Part shown: piece by piece, positions 49,512 through 57,638 of the stretch
Layout of the letters: each line of letters begins with the position of its first letter
Position numbering within the stretch: position 1 is the stretch's first letter
Assembly: GCF_900176005.1 (NCBI RefSeq)
Contig: NZ_LT838272.1
Coordinates: 1,445,587-1,509,586, forward strand
Source of the DNA: Thermanaeromonas toyohensis ToBE
GTDB lineage: Bacteria > Bacillota > DSM-521 > Neomoorellales > Neomoorellaceae
Direction: 5' to 3'
DNA: 64,000 nt
The notes under the pieces: model-generated
Database searches by the model: none
The model's input: the letters and a program-made list of their open reading frames with translations, nothing else
Told to the model about the DNA's origin: nothing
Position numbers and translations under genes: made by a program

Positions 49512-50767
49512 GCCGGCTAAAGAACAGCGTGCTGGCGAAACGGGGCGTGACCGGGGCTGAAGGCGATGTCCTGGTAGAAAAGATTCCCCTCCGGTTAAGG
49601 CCTGAGGAAGAGGCGCTCGCCAGGGACATCCAGAGGGAATCCGCCAGGGTGTGGAACACTGTAATGACCATCCACCGCCTCTTCTGGTTTAAGTACGGCA
49701 TATGGATAGACGAGGCCATGATGAAGGACTTCGTCAAGGGAAGATTTGAAGTCCATTCTCAGGATGTGCAGGCCATCGTCGAGACCTACTACGAGTGCTG
49801 GGAAAGGACGAAGAAGCTCCACGAAGAAGGGCACACGGAGTGGCGCTATCCCTGGCGGCTGAAGCGGTTCTTCACCTCCACCTGGAAGGTGACCGGCATC
49901 ACCGTAGAAGGGGGATACTTAAGGCTGTCCAACGGCTGGAAGAGACCGCCGCTCAGGATAAAACTGCCGTCAAGACTGAAGGGGTTAGAAATCAAGCAGG
50001 TCCAGCTGGTGTGGCACCGCAACGGGTACTGGCTGCACGTAGCGGTGGTGAAGCCCGCCCTGGAGAGAGTACAGGGGGACACCGTGGCAGCAGCGGACCC
50101 GGGAGAGGTGCATGCGTTGACCCTGACCGATGGTAAAGAGGCCCTGGTCATCAGTGGGAGGCACCTCCGGTCCCTGCACCGCCTGCGGAACAAGACCCTG
50201 AGGAAGTTCCAGAAGGCGCTTTCGCGCTGCAAGAAAGGGTCCAACCGCTGGAGGAAGCTCCTTGAGGCCAAGTACCGGTTCCTGAACTGGGTGGAGGCCC
50301 AGATATTGCATGTTGAGCATGCGATCACGAAGCTGGCGGTAGAGTGGTGCGTCCAGCGCGGGGTGAAGAAGGTGTACTATGGTGATCCTCAGGGGGTGAG
50401 GGAGCAGGACTGTGGGCGCTACCACAACCAGCGGATGGGCCAGTGGAGCTTCGGGCGGCTGCGTGACCTTCTGGAATACAAGCTGAAGCGGCACAGCATT
50501 ACTCTGGAGAAGATCGGAGAAGGCGGCACATCCGGGACATGTCCGAAGTGCGGGCACTATACCCGGCAGAGCGGGCGCATATTCCGGTGCGGGAACTGCG
50601 GCTTCAGCGGGGTTCACCGGGATGTGGTAGGCGCTTCGGGTATTCTGGACGTAGCGGTGAACGGCCACTTTACTAAAGACCGTGATTTGCCAGGGAAGGT
50701 AGTATACTTGCGGCCGCGTGTGCTGGCACCGGTGGGCCAAAAGCACAGGGGGCCCGCAGCAGCCTGA
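49508..50767 (+). CDS. tnpB: TnpB RNA-guided nuclease
   Basis: 419 residues. N-terminal WED/REC-like part (LARDIQRESARVWNTVM). RuvC-I is VAAADPGEVHALTLTDGKE. A bridge-like basic helix (KTLRKFQKALSRCKKGSN) follows. The second RuvC motif is VKKVYYGDPQGVREQD, in which the usual Glu position reads Gly, a variant known in many TnpB proteins. The zinc finger is CPKCGHYTRQSG...CGNCGFSG, and the last RuvC Asp is in HRDVVGASGIL. TnpB uses a guide RNA from the 3' end of its own element to cut empty sites. ATG start overlaps tnpA. Confidence 0.92.
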   Translation: MSRLKNSVLAKRGVTGAEGDVLVEKIPLRLRPEEEALARDIQRESARVWNTVMTIHRLFWFKYGIWIDEAMMKDFVKGRFEVHSQDVQAIVETYYECWERTKKLHEEGHTEWRYPWRLKRFFTSTWKVTGITVEGGYLRLSNGWKRPPLRIKLPSRLKGLEIKQVQLVWHRNGYWLHVAVVKPALERVQGDTVAAADPGEVHALTLTDGKEALVISGRHLRSLHRLRNKTLRKFQKALSRCKKGSNRWRKLLEAKYRFLNWVEAQILHVEHAITKLAVEWCVQRGVKKVYYGDPQGVREQDCGRYHNQRMGQWSFGRLRDLLEYKLKRHSITLEKIGEGGTSGTCPKCGHYTRQSGRIFRCGNCGFSGVHRDVVGASGILDVAVNGHFTKDRDLPGKVVYLRPRVLAPVGQKHRGPAAA

Positions 50768-50985
50768 AGCTGGAAACGTATCTACGCTGAGTAGTAGACG
50801 CCCATGGACCGGGCCGTCCGGCGCCTGGGGTCTACCTGGGCGCCTGGATGTAGCGCACTGAGGGGGAGTAAGACCTGTCGTCAGGCAGGCATCTCCCGGT
50901 GAGGTGCTGAGGACCGCAGGGTTGAGCCGGGCTTATTAAAGAAGCCGCCGGGCTCGCCCCGGCGGAGGTTCACGACCATTTATTT
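50700..50985 (+). ncRNA. Predicted TnpB guide RNA (right-end omega/reRNA)
   Basis: About 220 GC-rich bases downstream of the tnpB stop carry many short inverted repeats and finish with the hairpin CCGCCGGG-loop-CCCCGGCGG and GGTTCAC. In characterised TnpB systems the scaffold covers the tnpB 3' end to the right end, and the guide is the flanking DNA. Here the guide would begin just after TTCAC (about 50973). The exact limits are unknown. Confidence 0.6.
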
Positions 50986-51114
50986 GTGGGTGTAATATTG
51001 GGGCTGTTTTTGGCTTTTACTTTTTTTCCTCACTCTCGGACGCGAGTGGTCCTGCAGGACTGGGATCGTATAGTGGCTTAATTTCAGTTCTTACGCTTAT
51101 TGGCTCAGTGACTA

Positions 51115-51390
51115 GTCAACTACCTCCTACTGAAGTAGGGGGCATGCGGCGAGGAGCCGTGCGAACCGGTGCTGCTTCTATGGGGCAGCGATCCGGCGGT
51201 GTTGACTCGTCCTGGTGAAGCCGGCGGTGCCCCTGTCCACAAGGGCAGCGTTGTCCCAACTGGCTCGCGGCGGGGCGCACCCCTGGGGGCGCAAGCCTTT
51301 TAGGTCCGCGCACGGTGGAGGGACTGGGGTATGGAACCCGCGGAAGCGGTGACCGGGGCGTTATGCCCCGCCCCGAAAGGGGCTTTTAGA
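51115..51390 (+). ncRNA. Orphan IscB-associated (HEARO/omega-type) RNA
   Basis: The 270 bases after the left hairpin are GC-rich with multiple pairings, including a GGGGGCGCAAGCC block (51285-51297) shared with 16624-16636 and a CCCGCCCCGAAAGGGGC stretch near the end. Position, terminal hairpin and length match the RNAs upstream of the iscB and isrB genes, but no protein gene follows. Confidence 0.65.
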
Positions 51391-51566
51391 GCAACAGCTG
51401 CGTCATGGTAATGTTTCTGTGGGGGCAAAAGGGGCGGGAGGAGCAGGCGACCGACCGGCACCCGAGGAACCTGACCATTGTCCAGAAGGGGAGGGGCCGG
51501 GGGTGGAAGCCTGTGATAGTAGCGGCGCTCCCCTCCTGACTGAAGTCAGAAGGACTCGCGCCGCAG
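51115..51566 (+). mobile_element. Nuclease-less IscB-type element (orphan RNA element)
   Basis: It starts with GTCAACTACC and a CCTCCTAC-TGAA-GTAGGGGG hairpin, like the iscB element at 52872. It ends with a GGCGC-flanked hairpin (CTGAC-TGAA-GTCAG, 51523-51566), like the right ends of the other IscB and IsrB elements. The interior (about 350 bases) has no nuclease frame. It is a small non-autonomous derivative, about 450 bp, inserted in a zinc-ribbon gene. Confidence 0.75.
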
Positions 51567-51569
51567 TGT

Positions 51570-51751
51570 TTTTCTTGGATGCTTAACTGCTTTAATGAAA
51601 GAACGGCGTTTGCCAATTGCTTCAGGGGTTGCAGGACGTTCGCTGGCACAGGAGCTTCGCAGTTTAGGCAGAAAGGGCTCTTTGTCTTCAGAATGGCTTC
51701 GAAGGTAACTGAGTAATCTTCTCCGCACTTGCAGCAAATTCTGATTTTCAT
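51570..51751 (-). pseudogene. Zinc-ribbon protein truncated by the orphan element
   Basis: On the minus strand, ATG with GAGGAAGAG upstream gives MKIRICCKCGEDYSVTFEAI and SPFCLNCEAPVPANVLQPLK, with two CxxC pairs. After about 60 residues, at LSIQEKH, the frame enters the right end of the orphan element, so its native C-terminus is lost. The frame continues inside the element to about 51386 as a fusion tail. Confidence 0.6.
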
Positions 51752-52002
51752 TGTCTCTTCCTCCTCTTTCCCCCTGCCCCTTTTAATGTTGGCGACGGCG
51801 ATATTGGCGGTGATTTTCCTAGTGGGGGCGGTTATATGAAGCTAGAAAGGTTCTATTTGACTTTGTTGCGAACAATTGGGTAAGAGCGCTTTGTGGCATT
51901 TTTTGGAATATACAAAGAGAGCTGTTTGAGATAGTGGTGGCCTTTATTCGGAAACCAATAGTTTATCGGTGATCTTGCGTCAGCAGGAAGGAGTGGCGGT
52001 TG

Positions 52003-52176
52003 GTGATTGAGAGATCGTTCCACTTTTTTTACAAGTGTTTTGGCGTTATAGGTGGCTTGATGATTATTAGTTTGGGGCTAAGACTTGCTGGGGCGGAAGG
52101 GGTTGGTATGGTAATTTATTACATTGGACTGGCTATTTTAATAGTGCTGGCAGCCATAGGAGTATTAGCACGTTGA
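52003..52176 (+). CDS. Small two-helix membrane protein, 57 aa
   Basis: The GTG follows AAGGAGTGGCGGTTG. MIERSFHFFYKCFGVIGGLM leads into two hydrophobic helices and ends IGVLAR. It overlaps the 3' end of a convergent frame by about 44 bases. Unrecognised. Confidence 0.45.
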   Translation: MIERSFHFFYKCFGVIGGLMIISLGLRLAGAEGVGMVIYYIGLAILIVLAAIGVLAR

Positions 52177-52456
52177 ACAGTATTAGACACCAACAGAGAG
52201 AAAATATTACGGTGCGTATCGGATATCTGACGGCCGACATTTTTGCCTGATGTTCGGCGAAAAGCAAGAAGTCTTTTATGGTTTCAGCGTTAAGTCCTTT
52301 CTGTTGTAAGTACATTTCAGCTAGCTGAGTCGAACTTAATATCGCATCAAGTTCCATTGGGATACTGCCGGCAAGAAAAGTAACGATGAAGAAAAGCTTT
52401 AGCGGGAATACCAAAAGAGAAGACCCCGGGTTAAATCCCACAGCCAGTGTAACCAA
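52133..52456 (-). CDS. Possible two-helix membrane protein, 107 aa
   Basis: Minus strand. Helices near both ends (LVFPLKLFFIVTFLAGSI and IFSLCWCLILFNVLILLW) flank a charged middle (LAEMYLQQKGLNAETIKDFL). The start is a TTG without a clear ribosome site, so confidence is limited. Confidence 0.4.
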   Translation of the reverse strand: MVTLAVGFNPGSSLLVFPLKLFFIVTFLAGSIPMELDAILSSTQLAEMYLQQKGLNAETIKDFLLFAEHQAKMSAVRYPIRTVIFSLCWCLILFNVLILLWLPALLK

Positions 52457-52513
52457 AAGGAGAAAATACCGGGGAACACAGGCACGGTATTAGATCACCA
52501 GGAGGTGATAATA

Positions 52514-52747
52514 GTGATTGTCCATGATGATTTGGAGAAGTTTCTGAAAGCGGGTTCGAATTTATGGTGGCCCGCTTTTATGACTGATGCGGAGTATATT
52601 AAAGATTGGTTACTTCCTTTCGTAGAGTCGTGTCAAAAGAGAGGAATACCCACGTACAAAGCGCTTGTCATTTTAGAGGCTATGAAGCGTAGTATATTGT
52701 ATGTTAGCAAAGTCGAATTACCTCCAGGGGGACGGTGGTACTGGTAA
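52514..52747 (+). CDS. Hypothetical protein, about 77 aa
   Basis: The GTG follows AGGAGGTGATAATA. The sequence begins MIVHDDLEKFLKAGSNLWWP and is helical with several Trp. Unrecognised. It lies just upstream of the first iscB element. Confidence 0.5.
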   Translation: MIVHDDLEKFLKAGSNLWWPAFMTDAEYIKDWLLPFVESCQKRGIPTYKALVILEAMKRSILYVSKVELPPGGRWYW

Positions 52748-52871
52748 GTCCTGGTGAGCTGAATGATTGGTATACTGAGTTAAAGAGAGATTTAACTGTA
52801 TTTTCTAATATTGAATTGTATCTGTAATTAGGCTACCAGATATCAAAGTTACAAGCTGTCGAAATCTGTCG

Positions 52872-53117
52872 GTCAACTACCCCGTCCTGAAGGACGGGGC
52901 TTGCAGGCGGGGGCGTACTGTCTGTGAGCTTCCCTTTTAGGGAGGTAGTTGAACGTGGGTGTACCGTTGCAGTACCTGACGTTTCAGGGCGACACTCCCA
53001 GCTCTGAGAGACACCGGTGCAATCCCGGGGCCTGACGCGTGGTGCAGCGGTACGCCTCAGGGAGACCCACCACCTTTTGGTGCCCGGATCACAGGGCTCC
53101 TTGTGGGAGGTATCCAT
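52872..53117 (+). ncRNA. Omega RNA of iscB 1 (HEARO-like)
   Basis: The region between the left end and the iscB start has no gene. It is strongly structured: the terminal hairpin, then TTCCCTTTTAGGGA, the GGTGTACCG/CGGTACGCC pairing and ACCACCTTTTGGT before the start. In IscB systems the RNA lies here and its guide is the DNA just upstream of the left end. Confidence 0.7.
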
Positions 53118-54515
53118 GTGCTATTCACTGTAGACAGGAATGGGAACCCCGGTCATCCGACCAGGAGATTTGACATGATCCGGAAGCTGAAGAAGCGGAA
53201 GAGGGTAAGGATTATCGGCGGCGGGAAATCGGGCAAGCCGCCGGTTGTTATCTTTCTGGACAGGGAATTTGACTATTCGCGCACTGTAGGGAGAAAGCTG
53301 GTCATAGTCCTAGACCCTGGTTACCGCTATATAGGTTTTGCCGTATGCGAACCGAGGGGTGGGAAGCTGGTGGTTTACTGCCGCGGTGTCCTCCGTACGC
53401 GGATTCCTGAGATCAAAGGGCTGATGTCCGATAGGAGGTCCTTCCGCAGGTTCAGGAGGTATCTGTCGCGGTACAAGAAGAAGCGCCTTTCTGCGAGGCA
53501 GTGCAGGGTGCTGACCAAGTTCAAGGTACCGAGGAACGTCAGGTCGAAGGACAGGAGCAATGCCACCCTCAGGCACGGCGTAGAGACGCACCTGAACCTT
53601 TACCGGAAACTGCTCAGGTTTTTCCCTTTTCCGGCACACCAGGTAGAGTTTGTCATGGAGGACAACGTATTCGACGTCAGGGCCATGACGTGGGGCAAGG
53701 TGTACGGTGCTGATTATCAGAGGTCGCCCCGCGCTCCTGAGGGTGAAAGAAAATGCATTCTGTGTGGTTCGCAAGAGGACCTTCACCGGCACCATCTTGT
53801 TCCGCGGAAGAGCGGCGGCACGGAAGTCAGGGAGAACAAGGTGTACCTCTGCGTGGGCTGCCATGAAGAGGTCCACGCCGGCAGGGTGTTTCTTCCGGTC
53901 AGGGGCATCAAGCAGTGGCGCGAGCTGGGGACGATGAACGCTGTTATGGGGGTACTGCGTGAGGTGCCGTCTATCAGCTTTGTGCCTGCGCCCGAGGTGG
54001 TCCTCAAGAGGAGGGAGTTGGGACTGGAGAAGGACCATGCTGATGACGGTCTTGCGGCGGCAGCCGCTTTCTGCGGCTGTACTGGTTTTGACGCCTCTGT
54101 GGAACGCCGTCTCATGCTGGTCAAATTCAGGAGGCACGCCAGGGCGAGGGTACACGCTCAGAGGGACAGGCTCTACAAGGTAGACGGAGTGATCATAGCG
54201 AGGAATAGGCGGAAGAGGGGGGACCAGAAGGATCCTTCCTTTGCCGATGTGTTTCCTCTTTCTCCAGAGCAGCAGAGAGGCCTGAAGGTATACCCGGGAA
54301 CCAAAATACTCAACCCGTTCAGGAACGATGTTTTAACCATCGGAGGCGACGTCTGGGTTCATATTCCGACCGGCAGGCGTTTTGTAGCGACCGGTGTGAT
54401 ATCGGAGAAGTACCTGTACTCTCCGATGCTAGAGGAAATTACAGGAAAGTCATACATTCACCCCGACCAGTGCCGGCGAGTGATCCGCAATGAAGGGATA
54501 GTAGTATGGAGCTAG
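53118..54515 (+). CDS. iscB: IscB RNA-guided nuclease 1
   Basis: 465 residues. The PLMP-type N-terminus is the GHPTRRFDMIRKLKKRKR variant. RuvC-I is VIVLDPGYRYIGFAV, then an Arg-rich bridge helix (RRSFRRFRRYLSRYKKKR). RuvC-II is VEFVMEDNVFDV. The HNH domain sits at CILCGSQEDLHRHHLVPRK with CVGCHEEVHAG. RuvC-III is KDHADDGLAAAAAF, followed by a C-terminal target-interaction domain. All catalytic residues are present, so it should cut both strands. The GTG at 53118 follows GGGAGGTATCC. Cas9-related ancestor family. Confidence 0.92.
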   Translation: MLFTVDRNGNPGHPTRRFDMIRKLKKRKRVRIIGGGKSGKPPVVIFLDREFDYSRTVGRKLVIVLDPGYRYIGFAVCEPRGGKLVVYCRGVLRTRIPEIKGLMSDRRSFRRFRRYLSRYKKKRLSARQCRVLTKFKVPRNVRSKDRSNATLRHGVETHLNLYRKLLRFFPFPAHQVEFVMEDNVFDVRAMTWGKVYGADYQRSPRAPEGERKCILCGSQEDLHRHHLVPRKSGGTEVRENKVYLCVGCHEEVHAGRVFLPVRGIKQWRELGTMNAVMGVLREVPSISFVPAPEVVLKRRELGLEKDHADDGLAAAAAFCGCTGFDASVERRLMLVKFRRHARARVHAQRDRLYKVDGVIIARNRRKRGDQKDPSFADVFPLSPEQQRGLKVYPGTKILNPFRNDVLTIGGDVWVHIPTGRRFVATGVISEKYLYSPMLEEITGKSYIHPDQCRRVIRNEGIVVWS

Positions 54516-54588
54516 CCGCCTTTCATCTCCGCCCTGAAGGGCGGAGTCTTCCCGGCGGCAGAAGATAAAATACAGAAGGTGGTATTCG

Positions 54589-55134
54589 GTGCTTTATAGA
54601 ACGCATTTTGCAGCCGGTCTCTGTACCGGCTTTCTTATTGCCGCGAAAACGGGTGGGGATGTTGGTCCAGTAGTACTGGCGTCAGCGGTGGGGGCCCTGT
54701 TGCCAGACATAGACCAGCCCCGGTCATATATAGGGCGAAAGGTCCCCGTGTCCTACGGGGCATACCTGGTAGCGGGGCACCGTGGGTTGTTCCATTCGCT
54801 GGTTGGGGCAGTTGGAATTGCCCTGCTTGCTTTGGTGGCCCTCCAGAAATGGACGCCAGCCCACAGTTTTTTATGGCTCTCTCTGGCAGCTGGTTACCTG
54901 TCGCACCTGGCGCTGGATACTCTTAATCCCAGCGGTGTCCCGTGGCTGTGGCCCCTGAAGCTAAGGGCGAGCATACCGCTGGTGAGGACCGGAAGCGTAT
55001 GGGAGAGACTTTTTGTGAGCCTGCCTCTTTACTTGGTGGTAGCGTTCATGGCTATGCCAGCGTTAAAAGGAACTATGTTGGATTTGGTTCGGGCTGGCAG
55101 GAATTTTGCAAAAGTGTTCCAGTTACGCTTTTGA
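54589..55134 (+). CDS. YdjM-like membrane metal-dependent hydrolase
   Basis: 181 residues, GTG with AGAAGGTGGTATTCG upstream. Motifs LLPDIDQPRSYIG, AGHRGLFHSLVG and YLSHLALDTLNPSGVPWLWP are the metal-binding blocks of the YdjM/DUF457 membrane hydrolase family, with four membrane helices. Physiological substrate unknown; some members are SOS-linked. Confidence 0.85.
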   Translation: MLYRTHFAAGLCTGFLIAAKTGGDVGPVVLASAVGALLPDIDQPRSYIGRKVPVSYGAYLVAGHRGLFHSLVGAVGIALLALVALQKWTPAHSFLWLSLAAGYLSHLALDTLNPSGVPWLWPLKLRASIPLVRTGSVWERLFVSLPLYLVVAFMAMPALKGTMLDLVRAGRNFAKVFQLRF

Positions 55135-55149
55135 AGACCGTTTTGGGGG

Positions 55150-55341
55150 ATGGAGAAAGTGTCGGTTGCAAGGTATTTGCTGGTAAGAAAATGTTTGATG
55201 GTTAGTTTCTTTTTGCTACTGGGCAGTATGGGTGTGAATCTATTCAATTTGACGAATTTAGAAGTATTGAGTATTGCACTTTGGGCTTTGGCTCTGTTGT
55301 TTTTGGTAAAGGCCCTTTTGTTATTCTTGGTGCTAGCGTAG
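55150..55341 (+). CDS. Small membrane protein, 63 aa
   Basis: MEKVSVARYLLVRKCLMVSF opens a two-helix protein (FFLLLGSMGVNLF and LLFLVKALLLFLVLA). ATG with TTTTGGGGG upstream. Lies 15 bases after the hydrolase gene. Unrecognised. Confidence 0.5.
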   Translation: MEKVSVARYLLVRKCLMVSFFLLLGSMGVNLFNLTNLEVLSIALWALALLFLVKALLLFLVLA

Positions 55342-55353
55342 GCCCGTGAACAG

Positions 55354-56190
55354 GTGCTAAACTATGTGGAAGGGATAGCATTGTTTGGAAATGCTGCATT
55401 CGAAGGCTCCCGCGGGGTAGGGCGAGAAAGGAAGAGCCCTTTTGTTCGGTTGTTTACCAAAACCCCAACTGATGTTCTGTGCCCTCATTTCTATGAGCTG
55501 ATTCTCTCAAATGGGTGCCCTTATGACTGTGCTTACTGCTACCTGCGGCTTACGTTTCGCGGCAGGAAGGAGCCCGTGGTGTTCACCAATTCCTGGCAGC
55601 AGGTACAGAACGAGTTGGACAGGGCTGGGCCGGGTGTTTTCTCCACGGGTGAACTGGCTGACAGCCTTGCTGTTGTGCCCCCTTTGCTGGGGGAAGCCAT
55701 AGAATATTTCAGGGGGCAGAAGCAGAAGTACCTGCTCTTGACCACGAAGAGCTGCAATGTAAAGCTGTTTGAATGTAAAGCTGTTTGATAGAATTAAGCC
55801 AACCCCGCAGGTAATAATTAGCTTTTCCATTAACGCCCCGGAGATTGCGTCAAAGTGCGAACGGTTGGCCCCCTCGCCGTTTTCACGGCTGGGTGCCGCG
55901 GCCAGGTTGTTGGAACTCGGCTGGCGGGTACGTATCAGGTTAGACCCCGTAATTGTCGAAGGCGGGATTGAGGGAATGGAAGCGTACCGCGATATTTGTA
56001 AGCAGATTAAGGGCCTTGGCCCCGAACGGGTAACGGTGGGGACTTTGCGGCAGTACCCGGGATTGTACCGTTTTGCGCCTGATGCGCCACGCAGTGGGTT
56101 AGGTAAAGCACCTGACGGCAGGATGAGGTATCCTGTGGCCGTCCGTGTAAAGGTATATCGGATGCTGGCTGATTGGTTCGGCTGTCAGTG
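55354..56190 (+). pseudogene. Radical SAM protein gene, frameshifted and interrupted (5' part)
   Basis: It is a copy of the gene at 46085: CPHFYELILSNGCPYDCAYC, PGVFSTGELADSLAVVPPLL, LLTTKSCNVKLF. A 16-bp tandem duplication (AATGTAAAGCTGTTTG at 55756-55771 and 55772-55787) then throws the frame. The next frame continues RIKPTPQVIISFSINAPEIA through VTVGTLRQYPGLYRF to ADWFGCQ, where the IsrB element is inserted. The 3' part is found after that element. Confidence 0.88.
55756..55787 (+). repeat. 16-bp tandem duplication causing a frameshift
   Basis: AATGTAAAGCTGTTTG is present twice in a row. Removing one copy restores a single frame through the radical SAM gene. Confidence 0.9.
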
Positions 56191-56498
56191 GCCCCACGGC
56201 TGAGGCCGGGGCCTTGCCGGTGTTAGGCCGGCAGCTTCCGCTTTAAGCGTGGGGTGGGATGGCGGTACTCCCAGCAACAGCTGACTAGACGGTGTCTCCA
56301 TCTTAGGAGGCGCAGTCGCACCGGGGAACTGAGAAGCGGTCCGGGGTATTTCGCAAGCCCCGGGGTACCGCGGCAGAACCGCCTAATGCCTGAAACGTTA
56401 CCCTGCGGCAGGAGACCGCAGGGGAGTTCTCCGGGCAGCGTCGATGCGACCGCAACCCTTGGGGGCCGCAATCGGCACCCCGGAAGGGGGAAAGCGAA
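56188..56498 (+). ncRNA. Omega RNA of isrB
   Basis: Structured region between left end and isrB: GCCGG-TGTTA-GGCCGGC type pairings, CCCTGCGGCAGG/GACCGCAGGGG and a CACCCCGGAAGGGGG hairpin overlapping the ribosome site. Its predicted guide would be the radical SAM sequence just before GTCA. Confidence 0.7.
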
Positions 56499-57584
56499 GT
56501 GGAGTACGGAGTGTCACAGAACGAAATAAGCAAGGCCTGTGCTCTGTATTTTTCGGAGCGTATTCCCGTGGTGTCGAGGGACGGCAGGCCGCTGATGCCG
56601 TGCCGTCCAGCCAAGGCACGGAAATTGCTTTCTTCCGGGAAGGCAGAGCCACGCTGGTCCAAGCTGGGGCTGTTTTACATTCAGCTCGGGATAGACATTA
56701 AGTCGGAGTACAATGGCGGCGGTCAGAGCTTCGTACTGGCACACGACCCTGGTTCCAAGTTCGACGGGATGGCCCTGGGGTGCAAGTTCGTCCAGCTGCG
56801 GTTTATGGTCATCCTGCCGCAAAAGGTGGCGGGTAAGATGAAGAACCGCCGGGAGCTGCGCCGGGGGAGGAGGTACCGCAACTGCCGCAGGCGCCCCTAC
56901 CGGCCGAGGAGCCCTGGACCGTACTGGATAGCCCCTACGCAGCTGGCCAAGGTCCTTTTCCGGTTGGCAGTGGTAGAGGAACTATGTCGTTTGTTTCCAA
57001 TCTCTCATTTTATCGTGGAGGACGTGCGCTTCAACCACTTCCGGTTCCGGCACGGGAAGCACTTTTCCACGGCAGAAATTGGTAAAACACGGTATTATTC
57101 AGAACTCTGCAGGCTGGGGGTTTTGGTCCTGGTGGAGGGTTGGCAGACGAAGTTGTGGCGTGAGGGCGCCGGGTTGAAGAAAGTTACGCGGAAGGATGCG
57201 TTAATTCCCGGTTCTCATGCGAACGACGCCGTGGCCATGCTTTGGGGACTGGCTGGCTGCGGGGTCAACGAGGGTGCTCCGTTTTACGTACTGCGCCGGC
57301 CGGAATTTGCAAGGCGGAGCCTTCACCGGCAGAACTTCCAGAAGGGCTGCGTCCGGTCCCTATTTGGCGGGACCAGCAACGGTAGTTTTCTGCGGAAAGG
57401 GGACTACGTAGAAGCGGAGAAGGCAGGAAAAGTGTACCGCGGTTGGGTATGTGGGCTGCCCACGGAGACGACCCCACTTGTGGGGGTTATGGACGCCAGG
57501 GGTGTACGCATTGGCCAGTTTGCGCCGGGGAAGGTGCGCCTGCTGCAGCGGGGGCACAACATTCTTTGGGAGAGGGTAATGTGA
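56499..57584 (+). CDS. isrB: IsrB RNA-guided nickase (RuvC only)
   Basis: 361 residues. PLMP motif RDGRPLMPCRPAKARKLLSS. RuvC-I VLAHDPGSKFDGMALG. Arg-rich bridge helix (NRRELRRGRRYRNCRRRPYR). RuvC-II ISHFIVEDVRFNHFR. The chain then runs straight to GSHANDAVAMLWGL (RuvC-III) with no HNH or CxxC. This architecture is IsrB, which nicks one strand. GTG with GGAAGGGGGAAAGCGAA upstream. The C-terminal 110 residues carry the target-interaction beta domain. Confidence 0.92.
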   Translation: MEYGVSQNEISKACALYFSERIPVVSRDGRPLMPCRPAKARKLLSSGKAEPRWSKLGLFYIQLGIDIKSEYNGGGQSFVLAHDPGSKFDGMALGCKFVQLRFMVILPQKVAGKMKNRRELRRGRRYRNCRRRPYRPRSPGPYWIAPTQLAKVLFRLAVVEELCRLFPISHFIVEDVRFNHFRFRHGKHFSTAEIGKTRYYSELCRLGVLVLVEGWQTKLWREGAGLKKVTRKDALIPGSHANDAVAMLWGLAGCGVNEGAPFYVLRRPEFARRSLHRQNFQKGCVRSLFGGTSNGSFLRKGDYVEAEKAGKVYRGWVCGLPTETTPLVGVMDARGVRIGQFAPGKVRLLQRGHNILWERVM

Positions 57585-57638
57585 GCGAGGCGCTTCCTCC
57601 TCACGGCTGAAGCCGGGGGACTCCGGCGCTGAGATTTT

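Larger units (their letters stand above)
49030..50985 (+). mobile_element. IS200/IS605-type element with decayed tnpA and full-length tnpB
   Basis: Order: left end (TTATAAAAATCCGCC and the repeat at 49036-49079), a tnpA remnant, tnpB, a structured 3' region and a right-end hairpin (CCGCCGGG/CCCCGGCGG, 50943-50966) followed by GGTTCAC. Boundaries are estimates because no empty site is available. The left end matches the relics at 8167-8208, 15851-15894 and 18921-18970. Confidence 0.65.
52872..54559 (+). mobile_element. iscB element 1
   Basis: Left end GTCAACTACC with an ACCCCGTCC-TGAA-GGACGGGG hairpin, a 240-base RNA region, iscB, then a right hairpin (CCGCC-CTGAAG-GGCGG) flanked by GCCGCC/GGCGGC at 54515-54559. 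About 1.7 kb. No tnpA is present, so movement would need a transposase in trans. Confidence 0.8.
56184..57638 (+). mobile_element. isrB element inserted in a radical SAM gene
   Basis: Left end GTCAGTGG and a CCCCACGGC-TGAG-GCCGGGG hairpin; then a 300-base RNA; isrB; and a right hairpin (CACGGC-TGAA-GCCGGGG) flanked by GGCGC/GGCGC at 57588-57634. The flanking DNA codes for the two halves of one protein family, so the insertion position is known within a few bases. About 1.45 kb. No tnpA. Confidence 0.85.

Noticed and set aside
51386-51569. C-terminal extension of the zinc-ribbon protein
   Set aside because: This part is transposon right-end and interior sequence read in a fortuitous frame, not native protein.
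52545-52580. A GGTTCGAAT sequence resembling a tRNA T-loop
   Set aside because: No acceptor, anticodon or D-arm pairings fit around it, and it lies inside a coding frame.
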